Source: CAVTWH01 sp963850915 (GTDB lineage Bacteria > Actinomycetota > Actinomycetes > Mycobacteriales > Micromonosporaceae). From it: a stretch of 64,000 nucleotides of DNA. Under the pieces are notes generated by a model. It saw nothing but the letters and a program-made list of their open reading frames with translations, was not told the origin of the DNA and searched no databases. How positions within the stretch are numbered: position 1 is the first letter of the stretch; every line of letters begins with the position of its first letter. The translations under genes and the position numbers were made by a program. The stretch lies in NCBI GenBank assembly GCA_963850915.1, contig CAWKND010000004.1, positions 992,001 through 1,056,000 on the forward strand, given 5' to 3'. Shown piece by piece: positions 7,714 through 15,750 of this stretch.

Positions 7714-7962
7714 GTTCACCGCGACCGCACGCCGTGACATCGGCCGGCTCCCGGAGGGAATCGCCCGAGCGGTCCTGGAGTTCTGCGCCGGCCCACTGGC
7801 AGAAAGTCCGCACCGGTAGGCAAGGCGCTCGTCGGCGACCTAGTTGGCCTCTACTCCGCCCGGCGCGGCGAATACCGGGTCCTCTATGCGATCCACGAAG
7901 ACGCCGTCGTTGTAGAGGTCGCCACAGTCCGCCGCCGCGCCGATGTCTACCGCCCGCATTGA
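7697..7962 (+). pseudogene. RelE/ParE-type toxin, frameshifted
   Basis: From ATG 7697 the frame reads MTYRIEFTATARRDIGRLPE and reaches LAESPHR before a stop at 7817-7819. Moving the frame by one base at about 7814-7816 restores the rest of a RelE toxin: VGKALVGDLVGLYSARRGEY, then RVLYAIHEDAVVVEVATVRR and a stop at 7960-7962. A single missing base (probably one G in CGGGTAG) explains the break. The intact protein would be a ribosome-dependent mRNA endonuclease of about 88 residues. With the antitoxin's damaged start, real decay is more likely than sequencing error, though the latter is not excluded. Confidence 0.8.
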
Positions 7963-7992
7963 TCCGTGCCATAACCGATGATGCGGTGCTGG

Positions 7993-8727
7993 CTACGGGC
8001 GGCCGAGGGTGAGGTAGGCGAAGCCGAGTCCGTGGCGGTACCCGTGCAGCCAGCGGCTGCGGTGCTCGTCCGCCTCGGCGCCGACGCGTAGCGCTTCGGG
8101 GTGCCCGGGGTGGGTCAGCAGCCACTCCTCCCGATCGGCCAGGTACCCCGATTCGAAGGCGCTCCACTCGTCCTCGCTGGCCGTCTCTGTCCACAGTGGA
8201 CGGAGGCCGGCAGCGACCACCTGGTCGACCAGCCCGGCGAGGGACGGCAGCTCCAGTACGTCCGGCCAGACGTACTCGGGGTCGACCGGCCCACGCACCT
8301 CCCAGAACCCTTCGCCGAGCAGCAGCCGGCCGCCGGGGCGTACCAGGGCACGCAGTGCGGGCAGGGCCGTACCGAAGTCGTCGCCGAAGGCGTGGCTGGA
8401 GCCGACGCAGAGCACCAGGTCGGCCGGCTCGGTATCGCCTTGCGCAGGGGTGGCGGTGAAGGTCACCCGGTCGGTCAGCCCGCGCTCGGCTGCCGCGCTT
8501 CGCGCGCGTACCAACAACTCCTCATCGGTGTCCACGCCCTCGCCGCGCGCGTCGGGTACCCGGTCGAGGATGCGCAGCAGCAGCTCACCCCAGCCGCAGC
8601 CGATGTCGAGTACCCGCCCGGGTCGGGCACCCGCCAGCCGCCCGGCGATCGCGTCCGCCCGGGCGCCGGAGAGTGGCGAGTTGAACGTCAGGTACTGGTA
8701 CCGGCCGGGCTTGTCTGTGTCGCTCAC
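7993..8727 (-). CDS. Class I SAM-dependent methyltransferase
   Basis: 244 residues from the GTG complementary to 8725-8727 (SDTDKPGRYQYLTFNSPLSG). The SAM-binding glycine motif is VLDIGCGWGELLLRILDRV, followed by the acidic loop GEGVDTDEELLVRAR. Motif IV-like DLVLCVGSSHAFGDDFGTAL and the post-motif LVRPGGRLLLGEGFWE complete the fold. The substrate is unknown. A longer in-frame start at 8817 would run across the operator and promoter of the divergent PadR gene, so it was not chosen. No ribosome binding site is obvious, so the message may be leaderless. Confidence 0.85.
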   Translation of the reverse strand: MSDTDKPGRYQYLTFNSPLSGARADAIAGRLAGARPGRVLDIGCGWGELLLRILDRVPDARGEGVDTDEELLVRARSAAAERGLTDRVTFTATPAQGDTEPADLVLCVGSSHAFGDDFGTALPALRALVRPGGRLLLGEGFWEVRGPVDPEYVWPDVLELPSLAGLVDQVVAAGLRPLWTETASEDEWSAFESGYLADREEWLLTHPGHPEALRVGAEADEHRSRWLHGYRHGLGFAYLTLGRP

Positions 8728-8806
8728 CGCACGAAATGTACGCAGCCGCACCACGGCCCGCCCGGCATTTCGCACGGCTCTGGCGACCGCTCTACTCGCG
8801 TGCGTA

Positions 8807-8822
8807 TACTCGTCCACGAGTA
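8807..8822. promoter_or_regulatory. Perfect palindrome, candidate PadR operator
   Basis: TACTCGTCCACGAGTA is a perfect inverted repeat of 7-base arms with a 2-base centre. It overlaps a -10-like TATACT (8805-8810) upstream of the PadR gene at 8910. It is the only strong palindrome in this intergenic region and probably mediates autoregulation. Confidence 0.6.
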
Positions 8823-8909
8823 CCCGCCAGCGAGCGTGAGGCAGCGAGCGTGAGCCAGGAGTGTGAGCGCGAGTGAGCAGCGTGAGCCAGGGGACGAGAC
8901 GGGACAGGG

Positions 8910-9629
8910 GTGAGTGACGTGCCGAAACGCCGCAAAGTCAGCAACCTGCTGGCACTCGCCATCCTGGCCCAGCTCACCACGAGCGGCCCGATGCACCCCT
9001 ACGAGATCGCCAACCTGCTCCGCCACACCGGCAAGGAGCAGGACATGAACATCAAGTGGGGGTCGTTCTACACGGTCGTCGGCAACCTGGAGAAGCACGG
9101 ATTCCTGGCGGCGACCGGCAGCGACCGGGACGGGCGGCGCCCGGAGCGCACGGTGTACGCGATCACCGACGCCGGCCGCGCGGAGCTGCGTGACTGGCTG
9201 CGTGAACTGGTCGCCGAGCCGGCGGTGGAGCTGCTCCGGTTCGAGGCGGCGCTCTCCGTCATCGGCGTACTGCCACCCGACGAAGTGGTGGCACTACTGG
9301 AAACCAGGCTCGTCGCGCTCGACGCGGGTATCGCCACGCAGCGCGCCGGGCTGGTCGAGGCGGCCACCTTCGTCCCCGAGGTTTTCCTCATCGAGGGGCA
9401 GTACGCGCTGGCCATGCGGGAGGCGGAGGCGGCCTGGGTACGCGGGCTGCTGCGCCGGGTCGCCGACGAGTCGCTCAGCGGCGTACCGCAGTGGCGCGAG
9501 TTCCACCGCACCGGCCAGATCCCGCCCGAGTTCGCCGAGCTACTCGCCCAGGCCGGTACCGGGCCGGACCAGAGGGCAGTGGATCGGAAGGCAGGGGAGG
9601 AGCCAGAACCGAAAGACCGGAGGAAGTAA
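8910..9629 (+). CDS. PadR-family transcriptional regulator
   Basis: 239 residues from GTG 8910. The winged-helix N-terminus reads SNLLALAILAQLTTSGPMHP, YEIANLLRHTGKEQDMNIKW, SFYTVVGNLEKHGFLAATGS and RTVYAITDAGRAELRDWLRE. This is the longer PadR class with a helical C-terminal dimerisation domain (about residues 100-200) and a charged tail. It is followed by a terminator hairpin and then an efflux-type ABC transporter pair, the usual target of such regulators. The palindrome at 8807-8822 suggests autoregulation. Confidence 0.9.
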   Translation: MSDVPKRRKVSNLLALAILAQLTTSGPMHPYEIANLLRHTGKEQDMNIKWGSFYTVVGNLEKHGFLAATGSDRDGRRPERTVYAITDAGRAELRDWLRELVAEPAVELLRFEAALSVIGVLPPDEVVALLETRLVALDAGIATQRAGLVEAATFVPEVFLIEGQYALAMREAEAAWVRGLLRRVADESLSGVPQWREFHRTGQIPPEFAELLAQAGTGPDQRAVDRKAGEEPEPKDRRK

Positions 9630-9631
9630 GC

Positions 9632-9665
9632 GCCCCGGTGCGGTGCGGCAACACCACACCGGGGC
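9632..9665 (+). terminator. Hairpin terminator after padR
   Basis: GCCCCGGTG (9632-9640) pairs with CACCGGGGC (9657-9665). After one mismatch, inner GGTG/CACC arms extend the stem around a 6-base loop, and TTT follows. It begins 2 bases after the PadR stop codon. Confidence 0.75.
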
Positions 9666-9679
9666 TTTGCCCACGTACC

Positions 9680-9700
9680 GGTCCCGCGAAAGGCGGGACC
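9680..9700. repeat. Second extragenic hairpin between padR and the ABC genes
   Basis: GGTCCCGC (9680-9687) and GCGGGACC (9693-9700) form a perfect 8-bp stem with loop GAAAG. It lies 14 bases after the terminator hairpin and 117 bases before the ABC gene. It could be a tandem terminator or a leader hairpin. Confidence 0.5.
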
Positions 9701-9816
9701 CCGCACGAAGCGGAACCCGCAAAAGCAGAACCTGGCGTACGAGGTGGCAACCGCAACAATAGCCGGGTTGTGCTCCCACGGGTCGGTACCCCACGACCTA
9801 CACCAGGGAGAACTCC

Positions 9817-10785
9817 ATGCACATCGAGGCACGTGACCTCGTCAAGAACTATCCGCCGGGCACCAGGGCGCTGGACGGCCTGTCGCTGTCGATCGAACCA
9901 GGCGAGATCTTCGGGCTGCTCGGTCCCAACGGTGCCGGCAAGTCCACCGCCATCAAGATCCTGACCACCCTGACCCGCCCCGACTCCGGTACGGCAACCG
10001 TTGCGGGACAGGACGTACTGCGCCACCCGGAGCGGGTACGCCGGGCGATCGGCGTGGTGGCCCAGCGTTCGGGCAGCGACCCGGGCGCCACCGGGCGGGA
10101 GAACCTGATGCTGCAGGGCCGGCTCTACGGCATGCGTGGCGACGCGCTGCGCTCCCGGGTCACCGAAGTGTTGGCGCGCTTCGGTTTGACCGAGGTCGCC
10201 GACCGGGCGGTGAAGACCTACTCCGGTGGAATGCAGCGCCGGCTGGATGTCGGGCTCGGGCTGGTACACCGGCCGACCGTGCTCTTCCTCGACGAGCCGA
10301 CCACCGGCCTCGACCCGGAGGCCAGAACGGCGCTGTGGCAGGAGATCAGCGCACTCGCCGCGCAGGAGCAGCTGACCATCCTGCTCACCACGCACTATCT
10401 GGAAGAGGCCGACCGGCTCGCCGGCCGGCTGGCCATCGTCGACCACGGCCGGCTGGTGGTCACCGGCACCCCCGAGGGGCTGAAAGGCGAGCTGCGCGGC
10501 GACGCGGTCCATGTGTCCCTGCGCGAGGCCGCGCCGGATTCATTGGTACGCCAGGCAATCGGCGCTGTGTCCGGGGTACGTGAGGTGTCCCTGGACGGCC
10601 GCGAGCTCAGTGCCCGGGTGGACGACGGGGCAGCCGCCGTTCCGATGGTGCTCGCCGCGCTGGACCACGCGGGTACCCCCGCCGCCACGGTGACCGTGGC
10701 CCGCCCGTCCCTGGACGACGTGTACCTGCGCCACGTCGGCCACCGCTACGCCGAGTCCGGCGCGCCCGAAGGAGGTACCCGCTGA
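9817..10785 (+). CDS. ABC transporter ATP-binding protein, DrrA-type drug efflux
   Basis: 322 residues with a GGGAGAA ribosome binding site. Walker A is LLGPNGAGKSTAIKILTTL, the signature TYSGGMQRRLDVGLGLVHRP, Walker B TVLFLDEPTTGLDPEARTAL, and the switch His is in ILLTTHYLEEADRLAGR. After residue about 230 comes the C-terminal regulatory domain typical of the daunorubicin-resistance DrrA subfamily. It overlaps the permease gene by one base (TGATG), so the two are translationally coupled. Together they export an unknown hydrophobic compound at the cytoplasmic membrane. The PadR protein upstream is the probable regulator. Confidence 0.93.
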   Translation: MHIEARDLVKNYPPGTRALDGLSLSIEPGEIFGLLGPNGAGKSTAIKILTTLTRPDSGTATVAGQDVLRHPERVRRAIGVVAQRSGSDPGATGRENLMLQGRLYGMRGDALRSRVTEVLARFGLTEVADRAVKTYSGGMQRRLDVGLGLVHRPTVLFLDEPTTGLDPEARTALWQEISALAAQEQLTILLTTHYLEEADRLAGRLAIVDHGRLVVTGTPEGLKGELRGDAVHVSLREAAPDSLVRQAIGAVSGVREVSLDGRELSARVDDGAAAVPMVLAALDHAGTPAATVTVARPSLDDVYLRHVGHRYAESGAPEGGTR

Positions 10786-11558
10786 TGTCGCTGTTGTCCC
10801 AGACCTGGTGGCTGACCCACCGTCAACTCAAAGCGCTGCTGCGCCAGCCCGGCGTGCTGGTCATCACGCTCATCCAGCCGATGGTGTGGCTGTTCCTGTT
10901 CGGCAACCTGTTCCGCCGCATCGTGGAGCTGCCCGGCTTCGGTACCAGCTCGTACCTCGACTACCTGATCCCCGGCGTGGTGGTGATGAACGCCGTCTCG
11001 TCGAACATGTGGGCCGGGATGGGCACGATCGACGAGATCGACCGGGGTACCCTCAACCGTTTCCTGGTCGCGCCGGTGAGTCGGGGCGCCATCATGAACG
11101 CCGGCGTGATCGTGAACGCGATCAGTACCGCCTTCCAGTCCGTCGTCATCGTGCTGCTCGGCTGGCTGGCCGGTGCCGAATATCCGGGCGGGATCGCCGG
11201 TCCGGTGGCGCTCGTGGTCGCCTCGATCCTGCTGGGTACGGCCTTCGGCGCGCTCTCCAACGTGCTCGGGATGACGCTGCGGCAGCGGGAGAGCATCATC
11301 GGGCTGAGCATCTTCCTGTTGCTGCCGCTCACTTTCCTGTCCACCGCGTTCATGGCGAAGAACCTGATGCCCGGCTGGATGCAGGCGATCGCCGCCGGCA
11401 ACCCGGTGAACTGGGCGCTGGACGCGGCCCGGGGCACGCTGGCCAGCCACGTCGACTGGGGTACCACGCTGTGGCACGGCAGCTGGCTACTGGCTCTGGC
11501 GGCCGTACTGGTGTGGTTGTCCACGCTCACTTTCCGCGGGTACCAACGCACGGTCTGA
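10785..11558 (+). CDS. ABC-2 type permease, DrrB-type
   Basis: 257 residues with six predicted membrane segments, including VLVITLIQPMVWLFLFGNLF, the periplasmic-loop region RIVELPGFGTSSYLDYLIPG, and SIFLLLPLTFLSTAFMAKNL. The last two residue blocks before the end (GNPVNWALDAARG and LLALAAVLVWLSTLTFRGY) are characteristic of the DrrB/ABC-2 family. It starts on the last base of the ATPase stop codon. A strong bidirectional hairpin follows 12 bases after its stop. Confidence 0.92.
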   Translation: MSLLSQTWWLTHRQLKALLRQPGVLVITLIQPMVWLFLFGNLFRRIVELPGFGTSSYLDYLIPGVVVMNAVSSNMWAGMGTIDEIDRGTLNRFLVAPVSRGAIMNAGVIVNAISTAFQSVVIVLLGWLAGAEYPGGIAGPVALVVASILLGTAFGALSNVLGMTLRQRESIIGLSIFLLLPLTFLSTAFMAKNLMPGWMQAIAAGNPVNWALDAARGTLASHVDWGTTLWHGSWLLALAAVLVWLSTLTFRGYQRTV

Positions 11559-11570
11559 CGCCTGTGTGGG

Positions 11571-11600
11571 TGCGGCCCCGGCCATTCGGTCGGGGCCGCA
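11571..11600. terminator. Bidirectional terminator hairpin
   Basis: TGCGGCCCCG (11571-11580) and CGGGGCCGCA (11591-11600) form a perfect 10-bp stem with a 10-base loop. It lies between the permease stop (11558) and the convergent oxidoreductase stop (11606), and so can serve both. Confidence 0.8.
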
Positions 11601-11605
11601 CCGCA

Positions 11606-12466
11606 TCAGGATGATGGCCGGAAGGCGTGTACCACCGCGGCCATGTCGCTGCCCGCGTGCCCGTCCTGCGCAGCCGTCCGGTAGGCCTGCGCGACCGCGT
11701 CGATCAGTACCGTGGCCACACCGCTCTCCGTTGCGGCGTCCCGGATCAGGTCAAGATCCTTGCTCACCCCGGCGATCGTGAACTGCGGGTCGAAGTTGCC
11801 GGTGAGGATCGCCTCGGCCTTCACGTGGGCGTACGGCGTGTCCACCGGCCCGCCCCGGATGGCCTCCAGGAACAGCCGCGGGTCCAGCCCCTGCGCCTCG
11901 GCGAGGGCCAGCGACTGCGCGGTGGCCGCGTTGATCGCCGCCACCCAGGCATTCGCCGCCAACTTCAGTGCGCTCGCTTGGCCCGGCCGGTCGCCGGCCC
12001 ACACGGTCCGGCTGCCGATCGCGTCGAACACCGGCTGCGCCCGCTCCCGCAGCTCCGGGTCACCGGCGGCGAGGACGACTAGTTTCCCTTGTGCCGCAGG
12101 CGCTTTCGTACCCAGTACCGGCGTGTCCAGGAAGGCGATCGAGTGCTTCCTCGCCAGTTCCGCCACGCGCGCCGTCCCGTCCGGGCCGATGGTACTGGCC
12201 TGTAGCCACAGTGCTTGCGGGGCAACGGATCCAGCCGCCTGGGCCAGCACGTCCAGTACCGCGTCGGCGTCGAAGAGCATGGTGAGCAGTACTTCCGCCC
12301 CGTCGACCGCGGCTCCGGGCGAGGGCGCGACCGTCGCCCCGTCCGCCGCGAGCGGCTGTGCCCTGGCCGGCGTGCGGTTCCACACCGTGACCTGGTGCCC
12401 GGCCCGCAGCAGGCTGCGCGCCATCCCCTCGCCCATGGCGCCGGTACCCAGAACCGCGACCCGCAC
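11606..12466 (-). CDS. NAD(P)-dependent beta-hydroxyacid dehydrogenase-family oxidoreductase
   Basis: 286 residues from the GTG complementary to 12464-12466, with GGAGGA at ideal spacing. The Rossmann motif is VRVAVLGTGAMGEGMARSLL. The substrate loop (usually DAPVSGG) is here FLDTPVLGTKAPAAQGKLVV. The catalytic Lys region reads GQASALKLAANAWVAAINAA. This places it in the 3-hydroxyisobutyrate dehydrogenase/imine-reductase-like superfamily. The altered substrate loop (Leu-Gly-Thr in place of Ser-Gly-Gly) makes hydroxyisobutyrate an unlikely substrate. Cytoplasmic; apparently monocistronic. Confidence 0.85.
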   Translation of the reverse strand: MRVAVLGTGAMGEGMARSLLRAGHQVTVWNRTPARAQPLAADGATVAPSPGAAVDGAEVLLTMLFDADAVLDVLAQAAGSVAPQALWLQASTIGPDGTARVAELARKHSIAFLDTPVLGTKAPAAQGKLVVLAAGDPELRERAQPVFDAIGSRTVWAGDRPGQASALKLAANAWVAAINAATAQSLALAEAQGLDPRLFLEAIRGGPVDTPYAHVKAEAILTGNFDPQFTIAGVSKDLDLIRDAATESGVATVLIDAVAQAYRTAAQDGHAGSDMAAVVHAFRPSS

Positions 12467-12523
12467 TGTGTCCTCCGTACGCCGTCCAGCCTCGGGCACG
12501 ACGCTACCCCGGGAAGGGCGTGG

Positions 12524-12787
12524 TTACTCGAAGAGCGAGTGGTCCGCGGGATCGGTGCGGCGCCTGGCCCGGCGGCGCAGCTGGATCACCACGATGTCCA
12601 CCACCGCGATGACCGCCAGCACGAGCATCGCCCAGCCGGCCACCGTGATGCCCAGCAGGAACAGCAGGATCGCCAGTCCCACGCTGAACAGCAGGCCGAA
12701 GATGGCAAGGCCCAGCCGCAGGTTCAGGGCCGAGTACGGGTGGCCGACGGTACCCCGCCGGTCCGGTGGCTGCGCGCCGATGGGCAT
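12524..12787 (-). CDS. Small two-helix membrane protein
   Basis: 87 residues: a short N-terminal polar segment with SALNLRLGLAIFGLLFSVGL, then ILLFLLGITVAGWAMLVLAV, then an Arg-rich tail (QLRRRARRRTDPADHSLFE). Two adjacent transmembrane helices with a positively charged cytoplasmic end resemble the DUF6343-type actinobacterial proteins; that name is tentative. The ribosome binding site (AGGAGG) is unusually close to the ATG used here. Confidence 0.65.
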   Translation of the reverse strand: MPIGAQPPDRRGTVGHPYSALNLRLGLAIFGLLFSVGLAILLFLLGITVAGWAMLVLAVIAVVDIVVIQLRRRARRRTDPADHSLFE

Positions 12788-12901
12788 GCCTCCTGCCTAC
12801 CCCGTCCGGGCCGGATCCACCAGCGCGGGGGGCCCATTCCGGGAGCGCGGGACCGCCGAACCGGGCGAGAATGGGGCGGCACCCGCGTGGAGGAGGAGCA
12901 G

Positions 12902-13906
12902 ATGCTCGCCTGGGAAGTCGTCGAACCGGCGCCGATCGCGCAGCGGCCGCTGCACCGCACCGAGCGGCCGGTACCCGAGCCGGGCCCGGGTGAGCTGCTC
13001 GTTCGGGTACTCGCCTGCGGGGTCTGCCGCACGGATCTGCACGTGGCCGAGGGCGACCTGCCGGTACACCGGCCGCGGGTCACCCCGGGGCACGAGGTGG
13101 TGGGCGAGGTGACCGGGCTGGGGGCTGGTACCACCGGCTTCGCCGAGGGCGACCGGGTCGGCATCGCCTGGCTACGCCACACCGACGGGGAGTGCCGGTA
13201 CTGCCGCCGTGGCGCGGAGAACCTCTGCCCCGCGTCGAAGTACACCGGCTGGGACGCCGACGGCGGGTACGCCGAGTACGCCACCGTACCGGCCGACTTC
13301 GCCTACCGGCTGCCGGACGGGTACTCCGACGCGGAGCTGGCCCCGCTGCTGTGCGCCGGCATCATCGGGTACCGCGCCCTGCTGCGCGCCGAACTCCCGC
13401 CCGGTGGCCGGCTCGGCCTGTACGGCTTCGGCGCGTCCGCGCACCTGTGCGCCCAGGTCGCCCTGGCCCGCGGAGCGACCGTACACGTACTCACCCGGGG
13501 TGAAGCCGCCCGGCAGCTGGCGTTGGAGCTGGGTGCCGCCTCCGCCGGTGAGGCGACCGCCGAGCCACCGGAGCCACTGGACGCGGCGATCCTGTTCGCC
13601 CCGGCCGGCGAGCTGGTACCGGTCGCGCTCGCCGCACTCGACCGGGGTGGAACCCTTGCGGTGGCGGGCATCCACCTCACCGACATCCCGGTACTCAACT
13701 ACGAGCGGCACCTGTTCCAGGAGCGCAGCCTGCGCAGCGTCACCGCCAACACGCGCGCGGACGGCCGGGAGTTCCTGGCGTTCGCCGGTGCGCACCGGCT
13801 GGCGGTGACGACCACGCCGTACCCGCTGTCCCGGGCCGACGAGGCGCTCGCCGACCTGGCCGCCGGCCGGGTACGCGGCGCCGCCGTCCTCACCCCGGGC
13901 CCGTAG
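12902..13906 (+). CDS. Zinc-dependent alcohol dehydrogenase family protein
   Basis: 334 residues from ATG 12902, behind a GGAGGAGGA ribosome binding site. Catalytic zinc ligands are seen in LACGVCRTDLHVAEGDLPVH and TPGHEVVGEV; the structural zinc loop is GECRYCRRGAENLCPASKYT. The nucleotide-binding region reads LGLYGFGASAHLCAQVALAR, a variant of GxGxxG in which the second Gly is displaced. The substrate is a primary alcohol or aldehyde by family precedent. GTAC is extremely dense here (about 18 occurrences by hand count in 1,005 bp). Confidence 0.9.
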   Translation: MLAWEVVEPAPIAQRPLHRTERPVPEPGPGELLVRVLACGVCRTDLHVAEGDLPVHRPRVTPGHEVVGEVTGLGAGTTGFAEGDRVGIAWLRHTDGECRYCRRGAENLCPASKYTGWDADGGYAEYATVPADFAYRLPDGYSDAELAPLLCAGIIGYRALLRAELPPGGRLGLYGFGASAHLCAQVALARGATVHVLTRGEAARQLALELGAASAGEATAEPPEPLDAAILFAPAGELVPVALAALDRGGTLAVAGIHLTDIPVLNYERHLFQERSLRSVTANTRADGREFLAFAGAHRLAVTTTPYPLSRADEALADLAAGRVRGAAVLTPGP

Positions 13907-13935
13907 CGCCTATTGGGTGGCCCGAAGCGCGGTGG

Positions 13936-14346
13936 CTAGCTGGCCCGGCGGGTGTTCACCAGGGCATTTCGCAGCGCCGTCTCGATCTCGCCCAGCCGGG
14001 TGCGGCCACGGTGCGTGGCGGCCAGCAACTGCGCCCGGTCGATCAGGCCGAGGGCCTTGTCGGCGGCGAGTTCGTTGAGATTGGTACGGATCGCGGCCGC
14101 CTCTGAGCGCAGCGCCGCCGCGGCCACCTCCGGTCGGGTACCCGCGGAGTGTCCCGGGTCGCCGGCGAGCGCGGCCAGGATCAGCCGCCTGGTGTGCAGC
14201 CGTGGCGCGCCGGCCCGACCGACCTCCAGGTTGCGGATGGTACGCACGCTCAGGCCACAGCGCCGGGCCAGCTCCTCCTGGGTCAGCAGCAGGTCCACCC
14301 GCCGGACCCGTACCCACTGCGCGAACGACGACTCTCCCCGTTGCAT
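13936..14346 (-). CDS. XRE-type helix-turn-helix protein
   Basis: 136 residues. The N-terminal domain is WVRVRRVDLLLTQEELARRC followed by GLSVRTIRNLEVGRAGAPRL, a clear XRE/Cro helix-turn-helix of the kind that heads actinobacterial ATPase (BTAD/NB-ARC) regulators. Here the rest of such a protein is absent. After the DNA-binding domain comes only a helical segment of about 75 residues. It is therefore a small free-standing regulator or a truncated derivative. It is convergent with the alcohol dehydrogenase. Confidence 0.8.
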   Translation of the reverse strand: MQRGESSFAQWVRVRRVDLLLTQEELARRCGLSVRTIRNLEVGRAGAPRLHTRRLILAALAGDPGHSAGTRPEVAAAALRSEAAAIRTNLNELAADKALGLIDRAQLLAATHRGRTRLGEIETALRNALVNTRRAS

Positions 14347-14608
14347 CTGTCCGTCCGATCTCGAGTGCGGCGTGCACCGGCTGATCCGGTACCGACCGCG
14401 CCACTTCGCGAACGTCCGGTGAGCCGCCGCGGCGGTTCCCGGGACAGTGACTGCGGTCAGCGTATGAAGGTCGTCTGCGCCGTCTCTATTCTCGGCCTGT
14501 CACGGCCATCCGCGCTGAATCGCTTGCCGCACAACGGAATCCGCGCCGATCGGCGGTGGATGCCCCAGGCAACCGGCAGAAAGCCGGGAACTGACCGGCA
14601 GGATCGGC

Positions 14609-14947
14609 TCAGCAGCTCTCCGGCCGGCCGGAGCCCAGCAGCCCCGCCTGGTACGCCACGATGACCAGCTGCGCCCGGTCGTGCGCGCCGAGCTTGGTCA
14701 TCGCCCGGTTGACGTGTGTCTTCGCGGTGTGCGGGCTGAGTACCAGGCGGCGGGCAATGTCCTCATTGGACAGTCCGGAGCCCACCAGCGCCAACACCTC
14801 CCGTTCCCGCTCGGTGGGGCTGGGCAGCAGGTCGGCGCCGCCGGCCGGGCTCGGCCGGGTACCCGCCGGCCAGCTCTCCCAGTGGGCGGGCGGCCTGGTA
14901 CTCCTCGGGTACGCCGGACTGTTCAGCCTGGTGGCAATGGTGGTCAC
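14609..14947 (-). CDS. LuxR-type helix-turn-helix protein lacking a receiver domain
   Basis: 112 residues from a GTG. The C-terminal 65 residues are a canonical NarL/FixJ output domain: LPSPTEREREVLALVGSGLS, NEDIARRLVLSPHTAKTHVN and RAMTKLGAHDRAQLVIVAYQ. The N-terminal 45 residues are Pro-rich and do not resemble a receiver domain. Either this is a free-standing DNA-binding protein or the stump of a two-component response regulator. No histidine kinase is adjacent. The 262 bases upstream of the XRE gene (14347-14608) show no further gene. Confidence 0.7.
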   Translation of the reverse strand: MTTIATRLNSPAYPRSTRPPAHWESWPAGTRPSPAGGADLLPSPTEREREVLALVGSGLSNEDIARRLVLSPHTAKTHVNRAMTKLGAHDRAQLVIVAYQAGLLGSGRPESC

Positions 14948-14978
14948 CGTACGCCGGGATGTCTCCTGAGTGAGCGGG

Positions 14979-15668
14979 TCAGTCGCGCCCCTGCCACGTG
15001 GTGATGCACGCCTCGTTGCCTTCGGCGTCGGCGAGCACCCAGAACGCGGGTGCCTCGGCCTCGTAGACGAGCTTCCCGCCGGCCGCCAGGGCGGCAGCCA
15101 TCCGGCGGGCCGCCTCGTCGTGCGGTACCGAGATGTCCAGGTGGATCCGGTTGCGCTGGGTACGGGCCACGTCCATCTGCTGGAACCACAGCGCCGGCCC
15201 GTGCCGGTAGGGGTCGACCAGCGGGTCGGTCGGCCCGTGCCGGCCCGGTTCGTCGACGTAGCCGAGGATCGCCTTCCAGAACGGCCGTACCGCCGGTATG
15301 TCCAGCGCGTCCAGCCCCACCTCGATCAGCTGTACCGCCCGGGCTGCTTCGGACTCGCTGGCCACCTCGGGAACCGTGGCCAGCCCGAGCGCCGCGACGG
15401 CGCTGCTGATCCGGGTGGCCAGGTCGAGGTCGAGCTGGGTCGGGTACCCGGACTCCAGATCCTGCAGGGTGAGCAGCGCCCGATCGGCCCGTACCCCCGC
15501 CCAGAAGTGGCCGTCCGCGTCGGCGCCGCACGCGGCCGCGGCCGTGCTGACCACCGCCGCCGCCTCGGCCACCGAGCCGGCGCGTACCGATGTGGCCAGC
15601 GTCCCCAGGATGTACCGCCAGCCCAGCCCGCCGACCGCGTCCGAGATCTCCTGCCGCCGCAGCTTCAT
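14979..15668 (-). CDS. Pterin-carbinolamine-dehydratase-like/VOC fusion protein
   Basis: 229 residues from the ATG complementary to 15666-15668. Residues 1-95 resemble a 4a-hydroxytetrahydrobiopterin dehydratase fold (GWRYILGTLATSVRAGSVAE, then LLTLQDLESGYPTQLDLDLA). The catalytic His motif of true dehydratases is degenerate (DADGHFWAG in place of HHP). Residues 115-229 are a VOC domain: VQLIEVGLDALDIPAVRPFW, RIHLDISVPHDEAARRMAAA and VLADAEGNEACITTWQGRD, with metal-ligand candidates in RIHLDIS and NEACITT. The fusion occurs in actinobacteria; its substrate is unknown. Confidence 0.8.
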   Translation of the reverse strand: MKLRRQEISDAVGGLGWRYILGTLATSVRAGSVAEAAAVVSTAAAACGADADGHFWAGVRADRALLTLQDLESGYPTQLDLDLATRISSAVAALGLATVPEVASESEAARAVQLIEVGLDALDIPAVRPFWKAILGYVDEPGRHGPTDPLVDPYRHGPALWFQQMDVARTQRNRIHLDISVPHDEAARRMAAALAAGGKLVYEAEAPAFWVLADAEGNEACITTWQGRD

Positions 15669-15725
15669 CGCACCCACCCTGCCTCACACCGCACGCTTCG
15701 CACTGAACTCCCGGGAGCAACCTAG

Positions 15726-15750
15726 CGGCCCGCACCGACAGTGCGGGCCG
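15726..15750. repeat. Perfect 10-bp hairpin overlapping short tandem repeats
   Basis: CGGCCCGCAC (15726-15735) and GTGCGGGCCG (15741-15750) pair perfectly around CGACA. Its right arm forms the start of the 17-bp tandem repeat that follows. It lies between msrB and the VOC fusion gene, so it could be a second terminator for msrB transcripts. Confidence 0.5.

Noticed and set aside
9680..9700. Start of a CRISPR-like or mobile repeat
   Set aside because: Only one hairpin copy is present, with no regularly spaced repeats or spacers.
14347..14608. Possible riboswitch in the gap upstream of the XRE gene
   Set aside because: I could not fold any known riboswitch core, and the flanking regulators are not metabolic genes.
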